Of a stretch of DNA of 64,000 nt, positions 1 through 11,618 are shown in pieces; the first letter of the stretch is position 1; each line of letters opens with the position of its first letter. The notes beneath the pieces were generated by a model, which worked only from the letters and a program-made list of their open reading frames with translations, ran no database searches and was not told where the DNA came from. Source of the DNA: Paenibacillus sp. YYML68 (GTDB lineage Bacteria; Bacillota; Bacilli; Paenibacillales; NBRC-103111). Made by a program: the position numbers and the translations under genes. The stretch is taken from NCBI RefSeq assembly GCF_027923405.1, contig NZ_BQYI01000001.1, positions 242,501 through 306,500 of the forward strand, given 5' to 3'.

Positions 1-569
1 AGCTTCGTAGGCTTCGACAAGATCGCGCTTTCCACCTTGGCAGACCCGAGATCGTGAAGCAATCCGCCCAGTGCGATCGGCATCAGGTCCTTAACAGGCA
101 TATCGACCCACTTGGCTAAATGATATGCAGTCAGGCTAACCATAATGCTATTGTGATGTATATAATCCTGTAGCTGAAAGCCTTTAGGGCTGAAGGTTAA
201 GATTTGATAGGAGTCAATGGACTTGATTAAGCTTTCCAATGCAGTTCGAATCTCGAGTATAGGTAAGCTCTGTCCTCCGGATTCCGCCATACGAAAAATG
301 GTCCGCATCAGCTGCAGCAGCTTGTCGTAGCTCTCATAGAAGGGCACAGCTCCTGTTGGCTGTTCAACAATTTCAACATCCTTCAAATTGGAAGTCTCAA
401 CTTCCTGACCTTCCACTTGTACAGACGAGATCAAAAAGGCCTTCAATATTTCTATTTCACGCTCAGTGATGATTTTCCCCTTAGGCAGCAAAACGTTATC
501 GAACTTCGTTAGTACGCTGTCGGCGATCCTCTCACCGCCCTTAAGTTGGGAGACGGGGGTCATAGCCAT
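1..569 (-). CDS. HD-GYP domain protein, N-terminal part (runs off left edge)
   Basis: Only about 189 codons are visible; the gene continues beyond base 1. The ATG at 567-569 follows a GGTGA-type ribosome binding site, and the protein begins MAMTPVSQLKGGERI. After an N-terminal region of about 130 residues the reading frame shows LLHDLGSAKV and then ILSKP, the start of an HD-GYP domain with the His-Asp metal-binding pair. HD-GYP proteins hydrolyse cyclic di-GMP or related dinucleotides; I infer that role here. The rest of the domain, including the GYP loop, is not in the window, so activity cannot be judged. It lies downstream of gyrA on the same strand, separated by a terminator. Confidence 0.8.
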   Translation of the reverse strand, partial: MAMTPVSQLKGGERIADSVLTKFDNVLLPKGKIITEREIEILKAFLISSVQVEGQEVETSNLKDVEIVEQPTGAVPFYESYDKLLQLMRTIFRMAESGGQSLPILEIRTALESLIKSIDSYQILTFSPKGFQLQDYIHHNSIMVSLTAYHLAKWVDMPVKDLMPIALGGLLHDLGSAKVESAILSKPTK

Positions 570-639
570 ATCGATTCACCTTACTCTCTGTATGAGCTGA
601 TGGAGCTAGCTTAACGTGTACTCAACCGATATTATAAAC

Positions 640-669
640 GAAAAAGAATGGGGATGTAAGTCCCCATTC
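640..669 (-). terminator. Rho-independent terminator after gyrA
   Basis: A hairpin with arms GAATGGGGA and TCCCCATTC is followed, on the minus strand, by TTTTTCG. It sits a few bases past the gyrA stop codon and separates gyrA from the HD-GYP gene. Confidence 0.8.
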
Positions 670-681
670 CTGATACACAGC

Positions 682-3201
682 CTACTCCTCCGTCTCCGGA
701 TTAGCTTCTATAGATTCGTCGCCAGCCACACCATCTACTAATAGTGATCCCTGCTCATCCTCGAGCTCTTCTTCCTCATCACTCTTATCTACACGCGCAA
801 GCGTCGATACTTCATCCTCATCCTTAATATGAATGAGACGAACACCTTGCGTATTGCGTCCCATTAACGATATACCGGACATGCTGGTCCGTATAATGGT
901 GCCAAGCGCCGTGATGATCATCAGGTCTTCATTCTCCTGAACAACCTTCAGACCGACGACTGGACCATTCTTCGGTGTAATATGAATTGTCTTAATGCCT
1001 TTACCGCCACGGGTCTGCATGCGGTACTCGGACACAGGCGTCCGCTTCCCGTAGCCTTTGCTCGTCACGATAAGGACACTATTGTCCTCTTGCACGACAT
1101 CCATATCAATGACAATGTCATCGTCGTCCAGCTGAATCCCCTTGACACCTGTAGCGGAACGCCCCATCGCTCTTACATCCTGCTCCGGGAAGTGGATGGA
1201 CATGCCGAGCTTTGTGCCCATTACGATCGATTGATTGCCATCTGTCAGTCGAACACCGATCAGATCATCGTCCTCGCGAAGCGTTATGGCAATCAAGCCA
1301 ACCTTGCGAATATTGCTGTAATCATCAAGCGGCGTCTTCTTGACAAGACCGTTCTTCGTCGCGAAGAACAAGTACTTATCCGAATCGAAGCTCTCCACGG
1401 GAATGACAGCATTAATCGTCTCGCCTTGCTCGATCTGGATCAAGTTAATGATCGGCGTGCCTCGAGCAGTACGGCTCAAATCCGGAATCTCATACGCCTT
1501 CAGACGGTATACCTTACCCTTGTTCGTAAAGAACATCAAATAATGGTGAGAGTTCGTCACGAACAGATGCTCGACGAAATCGTCCGTCTTCGTATCCATG
1601 CCGATAACGCCCTTGCCTCCTCGCCGCTGGCTGCGGTACGTCGACACGGGAAGACGCTTAATGTAGCCGGTATGCGAAATCGTAATGACGACTTCGGTTC
1701 TCGGAATAAGATCCTCGTCTTCAATGCTCTCTTCGCCGATCGTAATTTCACTACGGCGGTCGTCACCGAAGCGCTCCTTAATCTCATTCAGCTCATTACT
1801 AATAATCTCAAGCACGAGTTGTTCATCAGCGAGGATCGCCTTCAGCTCCGCAATGCGCTTCAGAAGCTCAGCATACTCCTCCTCAATCTTCTCACGCTCA
1901 AGACCGGTTAAGCGCTGCAGGCGCATATCAAGTATCGCCTGTGCCTGATCATGACTGAGTCCGAAGCGGCTCATGAGACCTTCCCGCGCTTCCTCTGTCG
2001 TTCGGGATGCACGAATAAGGGCGATGACTTCGTCAAGGTGATCTAGAGCTATACGTAGACCTTCGAGAATATGCGCACGCGCCTCCGCCTTGCGCAGCTC
2101 GAACTCCGTACGGCGACGAATGACGACCTTCTGATGCTCCAAGTAATGGTACAGTATGTCACGCAGGTTCAACACCTTCGGCTCACCATTGACGAGTGCC
2201 AGCATGATGATCCCGAAGTTAGACTGCATCGCTGTTTGCTTGTACAAGTTGTTCAATACAACATTCGGATTGACATCTCGGCGCAGCTCAATGACGATGC
2301 GCATGCCGTTACGATCCGACTCGTCGCGCAGGTCGGTAATGCCGTCGATCTTCTTCTCGCGGACGAGCTCGGCAATCTTCTCAATCAGTCTCGCCTTAAT
2401 GACCTGATACGGCAGTTCATATACAATGATGCGCGCCTTATTGCCGGACTCTTCAATGTCGGCCTTCGCACGCATCGTAACCGAACCGCGACCGGTCATA
2501 TAGGCCTGACGAATACCTTCCCGTCCTAGAATGAAACCGCCAGTCGGGAAGTCCGGTCCTTTAATCGATTGCATGAGCTCGAGTGGCGTTATATCAGGAT
2601 TCGCAATCAGCTGCTGCACACCGTTAATAACCTCAGTCAAGTTATGAGGTGGAATATTCGTCGCCATCCCTACCGCAATTCCAGACAGACCGTTCACGAG
2701 CAGGTTAGGAAAACGTGCAGGCAGCACGGCCGGCTCATGCTCTTCCCCATCATAGTTCGGGACGAAATCAATCGTCTCCTTGTTAATATCGCGGAGCAGC
2801 TCCATCGCGATCTTAGACAGTCTGGCCTCGGTATAACGCATCGCTGCAGCCATATCACCGTCAATCGATCCGAAGTTGCCGTGACCGTCTACAAGCATAT
2901 ACCGCAAGGAGAAATCCTGCGCCATCCGCACCATCGTCTCATATACAGCCGAGTCGCCGTGCGGATGATATTTACCGATGACTTCGCCAACGATACGCGC
3001 CGATTTCTTATACGGCTTATCCGGCGCCATACCGAGCTCCGACATGGCAAACAGAATGCGCCGGTGAACAGGCTTCAATCCATCGCGTACGTCCGGAAGG
3101 GCGCGGCTGACGATAATGCTCATCGCATAATCCATAAAGGATGTCCGCATCTCCGAGCCTATATCGATTTCTTTAATCTGCGAACGTGGTTCTTCCGACA
3201 T
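682..3201 (-). CDS. gyrA: DNA gyrase subunit A
   Basis: This is the breakage-reunion subunit of DNA gyrase, which introduces negative supercoils with GyrB. The ATG at 3201 is preferred over a TTG five codons upstream because GGGAGG lies seven bases before it, giving 839 residues, normal for the family. The active-site tyrosine is in [11 protein letters not shown] near residue 123. The quinolone-resistance region reads HGDSAVYE, with Ser and Glu at the usual positions, i.e. the sensitive form. The GyrA box QRRGGKG is present in the C-terminal beta-pinwheel, and the protein ends in an acidic tail. It lies about 70 bp downstream of gyrB, the standard Bacillales order. No intein is present. Confidence 0.98.
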   Translation of the reverse strand: MSEEPRSQIKEIDIGSEMRTSFMDYAMSIIVSRALPDVRDGLKPVHRRILFAMSELGMAPDKPYKKSARIVGEVIGKYHPHGDSAVYETMVRMAQDFSLRYMLVDGHGNFGSIDGDMAAAMRYTEARLSKIAMELLRDINKETIDFVPNYDGEEHEPAVLPARFPNLLVNGLSGIAVGMATNIPPHNLTEVINGVQQLIANPDITPLELMQSIKGPDFPTGGFILGREGIRQAYMTGRGSVTMRAKADIEESGNKARIIVYELPYQVIKARLIEKIAELVREKKIDGITDLRDESDRNGMRIVIELRRDVNPNVVLNNLYKQTAMQSNFGIIMLALVNGEPKVLNLRDILYHYLEHQKVVIRRRTEFELRKAEARAHILEGLRIALDHLDEVIALIRASRTTEEAREGLMSRFGLSHDQAQAILDMRLQRLTGLEREKIEEEYAELLKRIAELKAILADEQLVLEIISNELNEIKERFGDDRRSEITIGEESIEDEDLIPRTEVVITISHTGYIKRLPVSTYRSQRRGGKGVIGMDTKTDDFVEHLFVTNSHHYLMFFTNKGKVYRLKAYEIPDLSRTARGTPIINLIQIEQGETINAVIPVESFDSDKYLFFATKNGLVKKTPLDDYSNIRKVGLIAITLREDDDLIGVRLTDGNQSIVMGTKLGMSIHFPEQDVRAMGRSATGVKGIQLDDDDIVIDMDVVQEDNSVLIVTSKGYGKRTPVSEYRMQTRGGKGIKTIHITPKNGPVVGLKVVQENEDLMIITALGTIIRTSMSGISLMGRNTQGVRLIHIKDEDEVSTLARVDKSDEEEELEDEQGSLLVDGVAGDESIEANPETEE

Positions 3202-3274
3202 GTCTACCTCCCGCAATCTGAAAGCTATCCAGCTCTATACGTATAATCACGGCCTCATGAAGAAGCCGTATGAG

Positions 3275-5218
<1,944 letters not shown>

Positions 5219-5247
5219 CTATTATCGCATATAACTATCGTACTCGT

Positions 5248-5496
5248 CTAAGTCGTCAGCAGCTGATGTGCGCGCTTCTTCAAGGTCATAGAGGAAATAG
5301 GTGAATAGTATACCTTCGATTGCGTGACGACGAGCGACTTGCTCTCCTCCTCGCCGATCACTTCCACTTTCTTATCTCTGCTCGCATATGTAACGAACTG
5401 CTTTGATATTTTGGAGGACTTCTCAATGGACAGGTCAAAAATAGCGATTAACTCCGATGCGCGGATAATTTTCTCACCGCCTAAATGGATGAACAT
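5248..5496 (-). CDS. remB: Extracellular matrix regulator RemB-like (DUF370) protein
   Basis: An 82-residue protein beginning MFIHLGGEKIIRASELIAIFD. Size, sequence type and position between recF and gyrB match B. subtilis YaaB/RemB, a small protein that activates biofilm matrix genes together with RemA. The family role is known from B. subtilis; a role in this organism is inferred. It is part of the minus-strand recF-remB-gyrB run, about 30 bp after recF. Confidence 0.85.
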   Translation of the reverse strand: MFIHLGGEKIIRASELIAIFDLSIEKSSKISKQFVTYASRDKKVEVIGEEESKSLVVTQSKVYYSPISSMTLKKRAHQLLTT

Positions 5497-5528
5497 AGCT
5501 TCCCACTCCTTAATCGGCGAAATCGGAT

Positions 5529-6635
5529 CTATATCAAGCCTCCGCTTCGAACATGAAGAACGGAGGTGTTATCCAGCTTGGACACATCTATACTTTCAAT
5601 GCCGGTCGTCGTGATGAAGGTCTGCACCTTGCGCTGGAACGTGTCAATCAGCTGGGTCTGCCTGTATTGATCCAGCTCCGACAGCACGTCGTCTAGCAGC
5701 AATATCGGATATTCGCCCACTTCCTCGCAGATCAGTTCAATTTCGGCTAGCTTAAGCGATAAGGCGGTCGTGCGCTGCTGTCCCTGGGAGCCGAACGTTT
5801 GCACTTCCTTCTCGTTGATGAAGAAGCGCAGGTCGTCCCGATGCGGTCCAACGAGCGTGACGCCGCGGCGAAATTCCTGATCCTTTACCTTTGATAACTT
5901 TATCATAAATTGGTCGAATAAAACAGCTTCATCTTGACCTTCTGCAGCTGCTAGAGTGCTGTCGTACTCGATTTTTAACAATTCCTGCCCGTTCGTAATA
6001 CCGGCATGAATTTTTTCTGCCCAGGCTTGCAGCTTTTTTATAAAGCTTTGACGTTTTTTTATAATTTTAATACCAAACTGTACCAATTGTTCGTTCCAAA
6101 CGTCCAGCATCGCAGCTTGACTCTGTGCCTGGAACATCTGCTTCAAGTAATTGTTGCGCTGCACGAGCACTTTATTATACTGCGACAAGTCGTATAGATA
6201 AGACGGCTGTACCTGACCGATCTCCATGTCGAGGAAGCGTCGGCGCACGGCAGGGGAGCCCTTCACGATCTCCAGATCCTCAGGAGCGAACATGACGACA
6301 TTGAGCGATCCGATGAAATTGCTCAGCTTCCGCTGCTCCAATCCGTTCACCTTTGCGCGCTTGCCTTGCTGGGAGATGGTCAAGTCTAGCTGCAGCGACC
6401 CGTACCGCTTGTCGATCTCCGCGTGCAGCCGCGCCGACTTCTCATTCCAGCGGATGAGCTCCTTGTCCTGATTCGTGCGATGTGACTTGGTCAATGCCAG
6501 CACGAAGATCGACTCCAGTAGGTTCGTCTTTCCTTGCGCGTTCGGCCCGACGATGATGTTGACCTTGGCATCAGTGCTAAGCTCTAGATGCTCGTAGTTG
6601 CGGTAATTCTCGATACTTATTTTTTTTAAATGCAA
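5529..6635 (-). CDS. recF: DNA replication and repair protein RecF
   Basis: RecF is an SMC-like ATPase that helps load RecA on gapped DNA in the RecFOR pathway. The 368 residues are normal length. Walker A is GPNAQGKT at residues 30-37, the ABC signature is in GSQGQQRTTALSL, and Walker B is PILLLDDVLSELD. It follows the yaaA S4-domain gene by 26 bp and precedes remB, as in other Bacillales. Confidence 0.97.
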   Translation of the reverse strand: MHLKKISIENYRNYEHLELSTDAKVNIIVGPNAQGKTNLLESIFVLALTKSHRTNQDKELIRWNEKSARLHAEIDKRYGSLQLDLTISQQGKRAKVNGLEQRKLSNFIGSLNVVMFAPEDLEIVKGSPAVRRRFLDMEIGQVQPSYLYDLSQYNKVLVQRNNYLKQMFQAQSQAAMLDVWNEQLVQFGIKIIKKRQSFIKKLQAWAEKIHAGITNGQELLKIEYDSTLAAAEGQDEAVLFDQFMIKLSKVKDQEFRRGVTLVGPHRDDLRFFINEKEVQTFGSQGQQRTTALSLKLAEIELICEEVGEYPILLLDDVLSELDQYRQTQLIDTFQRKVQTFITTTGIESIDVSKLDNTSVLHVRSGGLI

Positions 6636-6661
6636 AATGGCTCCTCCTCAAGTGATTCGGA

Positions 6662-6877
6662 CTACTCCGCTACAACTTGGAATTTGCCGCAGCCTTCCAC
6701 TTCTACTACGTCCCCGGCGACCAGCTTCTTGCCTCTGCGGTTCTCCGCCTCGCCGTTCACCTTGATGTCTGCTTCCTGAACGAAAAATTTAGCTTGTCCA
6801 CCTGTGGATATACAGTCAGCCAGCTTCAAAAACTGCCCAAGCGTGATGTACTCCGTACGTATGGCGATCGGCTTCAT
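6662..6877 (-). CDS. yaaA: S4-domain RNA-binding protein YaaA
   Basis: A small S4-domain protein (71 residues from the chosen start) with the S4 core GQFLKLADCISTGGQAKFFV and VNGEAENRRGKKL. Two in-frame ATGs exist. The one at 6886 directly touches the AGAGAGG motif, whereas the one at 6877 lies nine bases after it, so I take 6877. The dnaN-yaaA-recF order is conserved in Firmicutes. S4 proteins bind structured RNA; the precise target of this one is not known to me. Confidence 0.9.
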   Translation of the reverse strand: MKPIAIRTEYITLGQFLKLADCISTGGQAKFFVQEADIKVNGEAENRRGKKLVAGDVVEVEGCGKFQVVAE

Positions 6878-6892
6878 CGTACTCATCCTCTC

Positions 6893-8035
6893 TTAGCTCG
6901 TCGTGCGATACGGAAGAATGAGCTGAAGGAGGCTTGCATTCTCGTCCGGACGAATAATGATCGGCTGCATCGCGCCGGTAAAGCCAATATGAATATGCTC
7001 ACTGTCGATGACCTTGAGCGCATCCAGCATATATTTGGAGTTGAACGAGATGCGCAGCATGTCACCAGTCAGCTGCACGGTGTCCAGCTCCTCCGTTACT
7101 TTCCCAAGCTCGGTGGAGCTCGATGAGATCTCGATCGAACCGTTGTCGCGCATCGTTAGCTTAACGATATTGCTCTTGTCTTCACGGGACAGCAGATAGG
7201 CACGATCAATCGCACTAATCAGCTGGTCCGTATGCACGACGAGCTGCGTCTGATACGACTGCGGAATAAGCTTGGACGTATCCGGATAGGTGCCTTCCAG
7301 AATGCGGGTGTAGAACAAGAGGCTGCTCATCTTGAACAGCACCTGGTTGTCGGCAAAAATGACGTCGATCAGCGTGTTTTGATCCGGCAATATTTTGGAC
7401 AGCTCATTCAGCGTCTTACCGGCTATACATACATTGTTGAGTGTAAAGCTTGCCTCCGTATCAATCGCGGCCTCGCGGCTCGCAAGCCGATGACGATCAC
7501 AGCCTGTAAACTTAAGCTTACCGTTCTGAACCGTCCACAGTATACCGGTAAGAATAGGCGTTGCTTCGTTCGTTGAGACGGCGAAGGACGTTTGCTTAAT
7601 CATTTGCTTCAGGACGTCGCTTGGAATCTGGATTCGCTTGCTTTCCTCGATGCCTGGCATGATCGGATACTCTTCGGGATCAAGTCCCATTAATTGAATT
7701 TCCGAGGAGCCTGAACGAATAATCGTTTGGAAGTTGTCTTTCACTTCAATTTCGATTTGCTGCGCAGGGAGCTTCCGTGTAATTTCGACAAAGAACTTCG
7801 ATGGCAGCACAACGCTTCCCGATTGCTTCAGCTCGATGACCTGCAGCTCATTTTTTTCAATCGGAATAAAGCTTTGAATGGAAATATCGGTATCGCTTGC
7901 TGTCAATGTCATTCCGCTTGAATCTACATCTATTTTGATTCCTGTCAGGATTGGAACAGTCGTTTTGTTCGATATCGCCTTCGATACATGCTGAATCGAT
8001 TCATTCAAAAACTCTTTAAGCACGGATAGTTTCAT
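6893..8035 (-). CDS. dnaN: DNA polymerase III beta subunit (sliding clamp)
   Basis: The ring-shaped processivity clamp of the replicase. The 380-residue protein begins MKLSVLKEFLNESIQHVSKAI and ends with the clamp C-terminus ILPYRTTS. Three beta-clamp domains are consistent with the length. It is separated from dnaA by about 215 bp holding the unwinding part of oriC, and its stop codon is only about 15 bp from the start of yaaA. Confidence 0.98.
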   Translation of the reverse strand: MKLSVLKEFLNESIQHVSKAISNKTTVPILTGIKIDVDSSGMTLTASDTDISIQSFIPIEKNELQVIELKQSGSVVLPSKFFVEITRKLPAQQIEIEVKDNFQTIIRSGSSEIQLMGLDPEEYPIMPGIEESKRIQIPSDVLKQMIKQTSFAVSTNEATPILTGILWTVQNGKLKFTGCDRHRLASREAAIDTEASFTLNNVCIAGKTLNELSKILPDQNTLIDVIFADNQVLFKMSSLLFYTRILEGTYPDTSKLIPQSYQTQLVVHTDQLISAIDRAYLLSREDKSNIVKLTMRDNGSIEISSSSTELGKVTEELDTVQLTGDMLRISFNSKYMLDALKVIDSEHIHIGFTGAMQPIIIRPDENASLLQLILPYRTTS

Positions 8036-8251
8036 AATGTCACTCCTACAGGTCTAGATTGAGCCGGAACGGCATATGCTTATATATTATAGTCTTTTTT
8101 TTTATTAGTAATAGTAGTAGGGGCAGTGGATATGTGGATATGTGGGCAAACCGCGCAAAAACAAAGCCTATCCACATGTGAATAGTTTGTGCATAGGCTT
8201 CATTTTATTCAACTTATAAGAGAATGCCAAATCGGACGTTGGAAACGGTGC
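8036..8251. other. oriC unwinding region with DnaA-trio (between dnaA and dnaN)
   Basis: The intergenic region contains an AT-rich stretch (8079-8105), then tandem trinucleotides TAG-TAA-TAG-TAG-TAG at 8106-8120, then a short G run, then overlapping DnaA-box-like GTGGATAT motifs at 8126-8148. A further facing pair, TATCCACA/TGTGAATA, lies near 8169-8185. This order (DnaA box, GC cluster, DnaA-trio, AT-rich DNA) is the basal unwinding arrangement known from B. subtilis oriC. I infer that this is the site of strand opening. Confidence 0.85.
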
Positions 8252-9619
8252 TTATCCGGTCACATTCTTAATTTTTTCGATCAAGTTTTGCGTAATCTTA
8301 TACAGCTCTTGGTCAGTCTTCAACGCCTCCGAAATTTTCTCGTGGGCGTGAATAACGGTCGTATGATCGCGGCCGCCGAACGCCTCCCCGATCTTAGGCA
8401 GTGAGAAGTCCGTCATCTCTCGGGCCAAGTACATCGCAATCTGCCGCGGATACGCGACCGACTTCGTACGCTTGCGCGCCTTGAAATCCTCAATCTTCAA
8501 TCCGAAGAACTCTCCGACCTTCTGCTGAATATCTTGAATCGTAATGACTCGCGGGCGGCTGCTCGGAATAATATCCTTCAGCGCTTCTGCAGCCAGATGA
8601 GATGAGATGTCCTTGTTAATAAGTGAGGAGTAGGCGACGACTCGGATAAGCGCACCCTCCAGCTCACGGATGTTCGTATCGATCTGATTCGCGATATACA
8701 CCATCGCTTCATTCGGAATATCCAGATTTTCAGCCCTAGCCTTCTTGCGCAGAATGGCGATTCGCGTCTCAAGGTCCGGCGGCTGAATATCGGTAATAAG
8801 CCCCCACTCGAACCTGGAGCGCAGACGCTCCTCGAGTGTCGGAATTTCCTTAGGCGGACGGTCGCTTGATATGATGATCTGTTTCCGCTCCTCGTGCAGG
8901 GCGTTGAACGTGTGGAAAAATTCCTCCTGCGTTTGTTCTTTTCCCGCGAGAAACTGAATATCGTCTATAAGCAGAACATCGATGTTCCGGTATTTGTTGC
9001 GGAAGCTCTCGCCTCGGTTGTCGCGGATCGCATTGATGAATTCATTCGTGAATTTCTCGGACGAGATGTACATGACGCGTGCTTGCGGATTCGTATCGAG
9101 CACGTAATGCCCGATCGCGTGCATTAGATGCGTCTTGCCGAGTCCGACGCCGCCGTATAGAAACAACGGATTATATGCCTTGGCAGGCGCCTCAGCGACT
9201 GCGAGCGAGGCTGCGTGTGCGAACCGATTGCCCGAACCGATGACGAACGTATCAAATGTATACTTCGAGTTCATCATATGAGAGAAGGTCTCTTCCGCTG
9301 GAGCTGGCTTACCCTTCGCAGGCACTGGCATAGCGGCAGCCAGCGTATCATCAGCTTGCGCTTCTTCGTCGGTCTCGATAATAAATTTCACATCAAGATG
9401 CTTGTTCGCATAGTCAAAGATCGCTTCTTTAATATGCTTGGTGTAACGGTTCTCTAGCCAGTCACGAGCAAAATTGTTCGGGGCACAGATGACGACGGTC
9501 GAATCGTTAAAGACGACTGCCCTTGTGGAGATCAGCCACGTTTCGTAACTAGGTTTGCTCACCCTTTTTTGCAATATGGAAAGGACTTGCTGCCATTGTT
9601 CGTTAGGATGGCTTTCCAC
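8252..9619 (-). CDS. dnaA: Chromosomal replication initiator protein DnaA
   Basis: DnaA is the AAA+ initiator that binds DnaA boxes and melts oriC. The 455 residues are normal. Domain I spans roughly residues 1-80, followed by a short linker. Walker A GGVGLGKT is at residues 156-163, Walker B is [10 protein letters not shown], and the DNA-binding signature [15 protein letters not shown] is near the C-terminus. The start is GTG (GTGGAAAGCCAT) at 9619. DnaA-box-like sequences overlap its presumed promoter, consistent with autoregulation. Confidence 0.98.
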   Translation of the reverse strand: MESHPNEQWQQVLSILQKRVSKPSYETWLISTRAVVFNDSTVVICAPNNFARDWLENRYTKHIKEAIFDYANKHLDVKFIIETDEEAQADDTLAAAMPVPAKGKPAPAEETFSHMMNSKYTFDTFVIGSGNRFAHAASLAVAEAPAKAYNPLFLYGGVGLGKTHLMHAIGHYVLDTNPQARVMYISSEKFTNEFINAIRDNRGESFRNKYRNIDVLLIDDIQFLAGKEQTQEEFFHTFNALHEERKQIIISSDRPPKEIPTLEERLRSRFEWGLITDIQPPDLETRIAILRKKARAENLDIPNEAMVYIANQIDTNIRELEGALIRVVAYSSLINKDISSHLAAEALKDIIPSSRPRVITIQDIQQKVGEFFGLKIEDFKARKRTKSVAYPRQIAMYLAREMTDFSLPKIGEAFGGRDHTTVIHAHEKISEALKTDQELYKITQNLIEKIKNVTG

Positions 9620-10039
9620 AATCTATTCACTCCTTCAATGAGGTACCAATAAGGCTAAGCTGCGGCTGCTGTTGAAATTATAAGAAACATGTCGAACCTA
9701 TCCACATTATGCAGAACTGTGCCCGATCAATTATACATAGGCCGTGTAAATTGTTCACAAAGTTGTCCACAGCCTGTTGATAACCCTGTTAGTAAAAATA
9801 CGTATCCACAACGGAAAACATATTCATGATAACAAAAAAGACCTGCGTCCGCAATGAAATGTTTAGGCTTATCCACAAACCCCATAGCTTGTGTACAAAA
9901 GTTATCAACAGCACAAGATATTGTTTATAGCTTGTTTACAATTCGACAATTTGGGGATTTGTGCGGTTTTTTTTATTCACAGGGGGGTAACTCTGTTTCG
10001 ATGGGCAAGCCTGTGCATAACTTTAACCCGGTGACCGCA
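9620..10039. other. oriC upstream DnaA-box cluster and dnaA promoter region
   Basis: This AT-rich interval holds many DnaA-box-like 9-mers: CTATCCACA (9698), TTGTTCACA (9751), TTGTCCACA (9763), GTATCCACA (9802), the perfect TTATCCACA (9869-9877), TTATCAACA (9902), TTATTCACA (9973) and TGTGCATAA (10012). On the minus strand a TATAAT (9677-9682) may be the -10 of dnaA, with the box at 9698 overlapping its -35 region. This corresponds to the incA/incB part of a bipartite Bacillales origin. Confidence 0.85.
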
Positions 10040-10068
10040 TTGACATTTGAGCTGGAAAGTGATTTAAT
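10040..10068 (+). promoter_or_regulatory. Sigma-A-type promoter for rpmH
   Basis: TTGACA (10040-10045), a 17-base spacer and TTTAAT (10063-10068) lie about 60 bp upstream of the rpmH start codon. Confidence 0.75.
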
Positions 10069-10128
10069 ATTGAAAGGTATTTTTGCGGGATTGAATGACG
10101 ATCCTGGCTTGAGGAGGTGCACGATCCA

Positions 10129-10263
10129 ATGAGACCTACATTTAAACCAAATGTAAGAAAGCGCAAGAAAGTTCACGGCTTCCGTAAAAGAATGAGCACG
10201 GCGAACGGACGTAAAGTACTTGCTGCCCGCCGTCTAAAAGGTAGAAAAGTTATCAGCGCATAA
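10129..10263 (+). CDS. rpmH: 50S ribosomal protein L34
   Basis: A 44-residue highly basic protein, [17 protein letters not shown]...GRKVISA, the full length of L34. The ATG at 10129 follows a GAGGAGGTG ribosome binding site. It is the first gene on the plus-strand side of the origin and precedes rnpA, the universal order. Confidence 0.98.
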   Translation: MRPTFKPNVRKRKKVHGFRKRMSTANGRKVLAARRLKGRKVISA

Positions 10264-10266
10264 GAC

Positions 10267-10294
10267 GAAAGACCACTTTCAGGTGGTCTTTTTT
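10267..10294 (+). terminator. Terminator or attenuator between rpmH and rnpA
   Basis: A GACCAC/GTGGTC hairpin is followed by TTTTTT just after rpmH. It probably reduces read-through into rnpA, which needs far less expression. Confidence 0.8.
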
Positions 10295-10394
10295 GCTGTA
10301 TTGGGATGCTCGAGCGGTTAATTTAGATGAAATTGGCGTACGATGAGGATAGACTGCGCGGCCAGTCGTCTGATGATAAATGGAGAGATGGTCG

Positions 10395-10766
10395 ATGTCG
10401 ATGGAGAAAAAAAATCGCTTAACGAAACGGGAGTACTTCGACAAGGTATACAAGCACGGCAAATCTTCGGCCAACCATCAATTCGTACTATATTATAAGG
10501 TACAGCCTTCCCAGTTGACCTTCAGGTTCGGTGTATCCGTGAGCAAGAAGATCGGTAACGCCGTCGTGCGCAATCGGATCCGAAGGCAGCTGAAGGAGAT
10601 CGTAAGGCTGAACGCAAGCCGATTGCCGTCCGGGTACGATCTGATTCTGATCGCCCGCAAGCCGGTGCTGGAGATGAACTATCACGAGATGGAGAAGAGT
10701 GTATTCCACGTGTTGAAAAGAGCTTCGCTGCTGCGGCGCAAGGAAGAGCCGAAAACGGCGGATTAG
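10395..10766 (+). CDS. rnpA: Ribonuclease P protein component
   Basis: The basic protein subunit of RNase P, which matures tRNA 5' ends. The RNR signature region reads KKIGNAVVRNRIRRQLKEI, and the start of the domain is KKNRLTKREYFDKVYKHGKS. I chose the ATG at 10395 because GGAGAG lies seven bases upstream; an in-frame ATG at 10380 precedes that site. The protein is 123 residues. Confidence 0.96.
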   Translation: MSMEKKNRLTKREYFDKVYKHGKSSANHQFVLYYKVQPSQLTFRFGVSVSKKIGNAVVRNRIRRQLKEIVRLNASRLPSGYDLILIARKPVLEMNYHEMEKSVFHVLKRASLLRRKEEPKTAD

Positions 10767-10832
10767 TTTCTTTGTGCCCGGAACTGTGATATAGTTTATT
10801 ATTGGAAAAGCTGAATCTGGGAGGATGTTCTT

Positions 10833-11603
10833 TTGACACGTCGACTATTGAAATATATGCCTCTGGCGGCATTGCTGTTGCTTGCAGGCTGCAGCACGGA
10901 GATCTCTCCGATTGACCGCGAGAACAGCGTATGGGACAAGTACTTCGTAGGTCCGCTGTCGGATGCGCTGGATTGGTTTGCGGATTTGACTGGAGGGCAA
11001 TACGGCTTATCCATTCTTATTGTAACGATTATTATTCGCCTCGTTATATTGCCGCTTACGTTGAAGCAGTACAAGAGCTCGAAGCGGATGCAAGAGGTTC
11101 AGCCTGAGCTGAAGAAGCTGCAGACGAAATATAAGGACGATCCGAAGAAGGTACAGGAAGAGACGATGAAGCTGTTCCAGAAGGAAGGCGTGAACCCGCT
11201 TGCCGGCTGCTTGCCGATTCTGGTCCAGATGCCGATTCTGATCGCACTATATAACGCCATCATGCGTAATGAGCATATTGGAGAGCATACGTTCCTCTGG
11301 ATGCAGCTTGGCGAGAAGGACCCTTATTATGTATTGCCGCTGCTGGCGGCGTTGACGACATATATACAGCAGAAGATGATGGCTCATCAGATGACGCCTC
11401 AGATGCAGAGCCTGATGATTATATTCCCGGTACTGATCTTCGTCATGGCGATGAATTTTGCAGCGGCGCTTCCTCTGTACTGGGTATTCAGTAATATTTT
11501 CACCGTAGTGCAAACTTATTTTATATACGGCAAGCCGAAGCCGGCAGTAGCAGCAGCAGAACCAGCGAAGCTGAAGTCAAGCTCAGGCGGATCTAAAAAA
11601 TAA
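10833..11603 (+). CDS. yidC: Membrane protein insertase YidC/SpoIIIJ
   Basis: YidC/Oxa1-type insertase for inner membrane proteins; the Bacillales paralogue SpoIIIJ is also needed for forespore gene expression. The start is TTG after GGGAGG. A lipoprotein signal ends in LLLLAGC with the lipidated Cys near residue 20, followed by five hydrophobic segments and a basic tail. The 256 residues fit the Gram-positive form, which lacks the large periplasmic domain. It is followed 15 bp later by jag, the usual partner. Confidence 0.96.
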   Translation: MTRRLLKYMPLAALLLLAGCSTEISPIDRENSVWDKYFVGPLSDALDWFADLTGGQYGLSILIVTIIIRLVILPLTLKQYKSSKRMQEVQPELKKLQTKYKDDPKKVQEETMKLFQKEGVNPLAGCLPILVQMPILIALYNAIMRNEHIGEHTFLWMQLGEKDPYYVLPLLAALTTYIQQKMMAHQMTPQMQSLMIIFPVLIFVMAMNFAAALPLYWVFSNIFTVVQTYFIYGKPKPAVAAAEPAKLKSSSGGSKK

Positions 11604-11618
11604 GGGTGGCCGGATGAG

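Noticed and set aside
982-1911. Long open frame on the plus strand opposite gyrA
   Set aside because: It lies entirely antisense to gyrA, has no ribosome binding site and no recognisable domain; it is a by-product of GC-rich codon use. The same holds for many similar frames opposite gyrB, dnaN, walK and purA.
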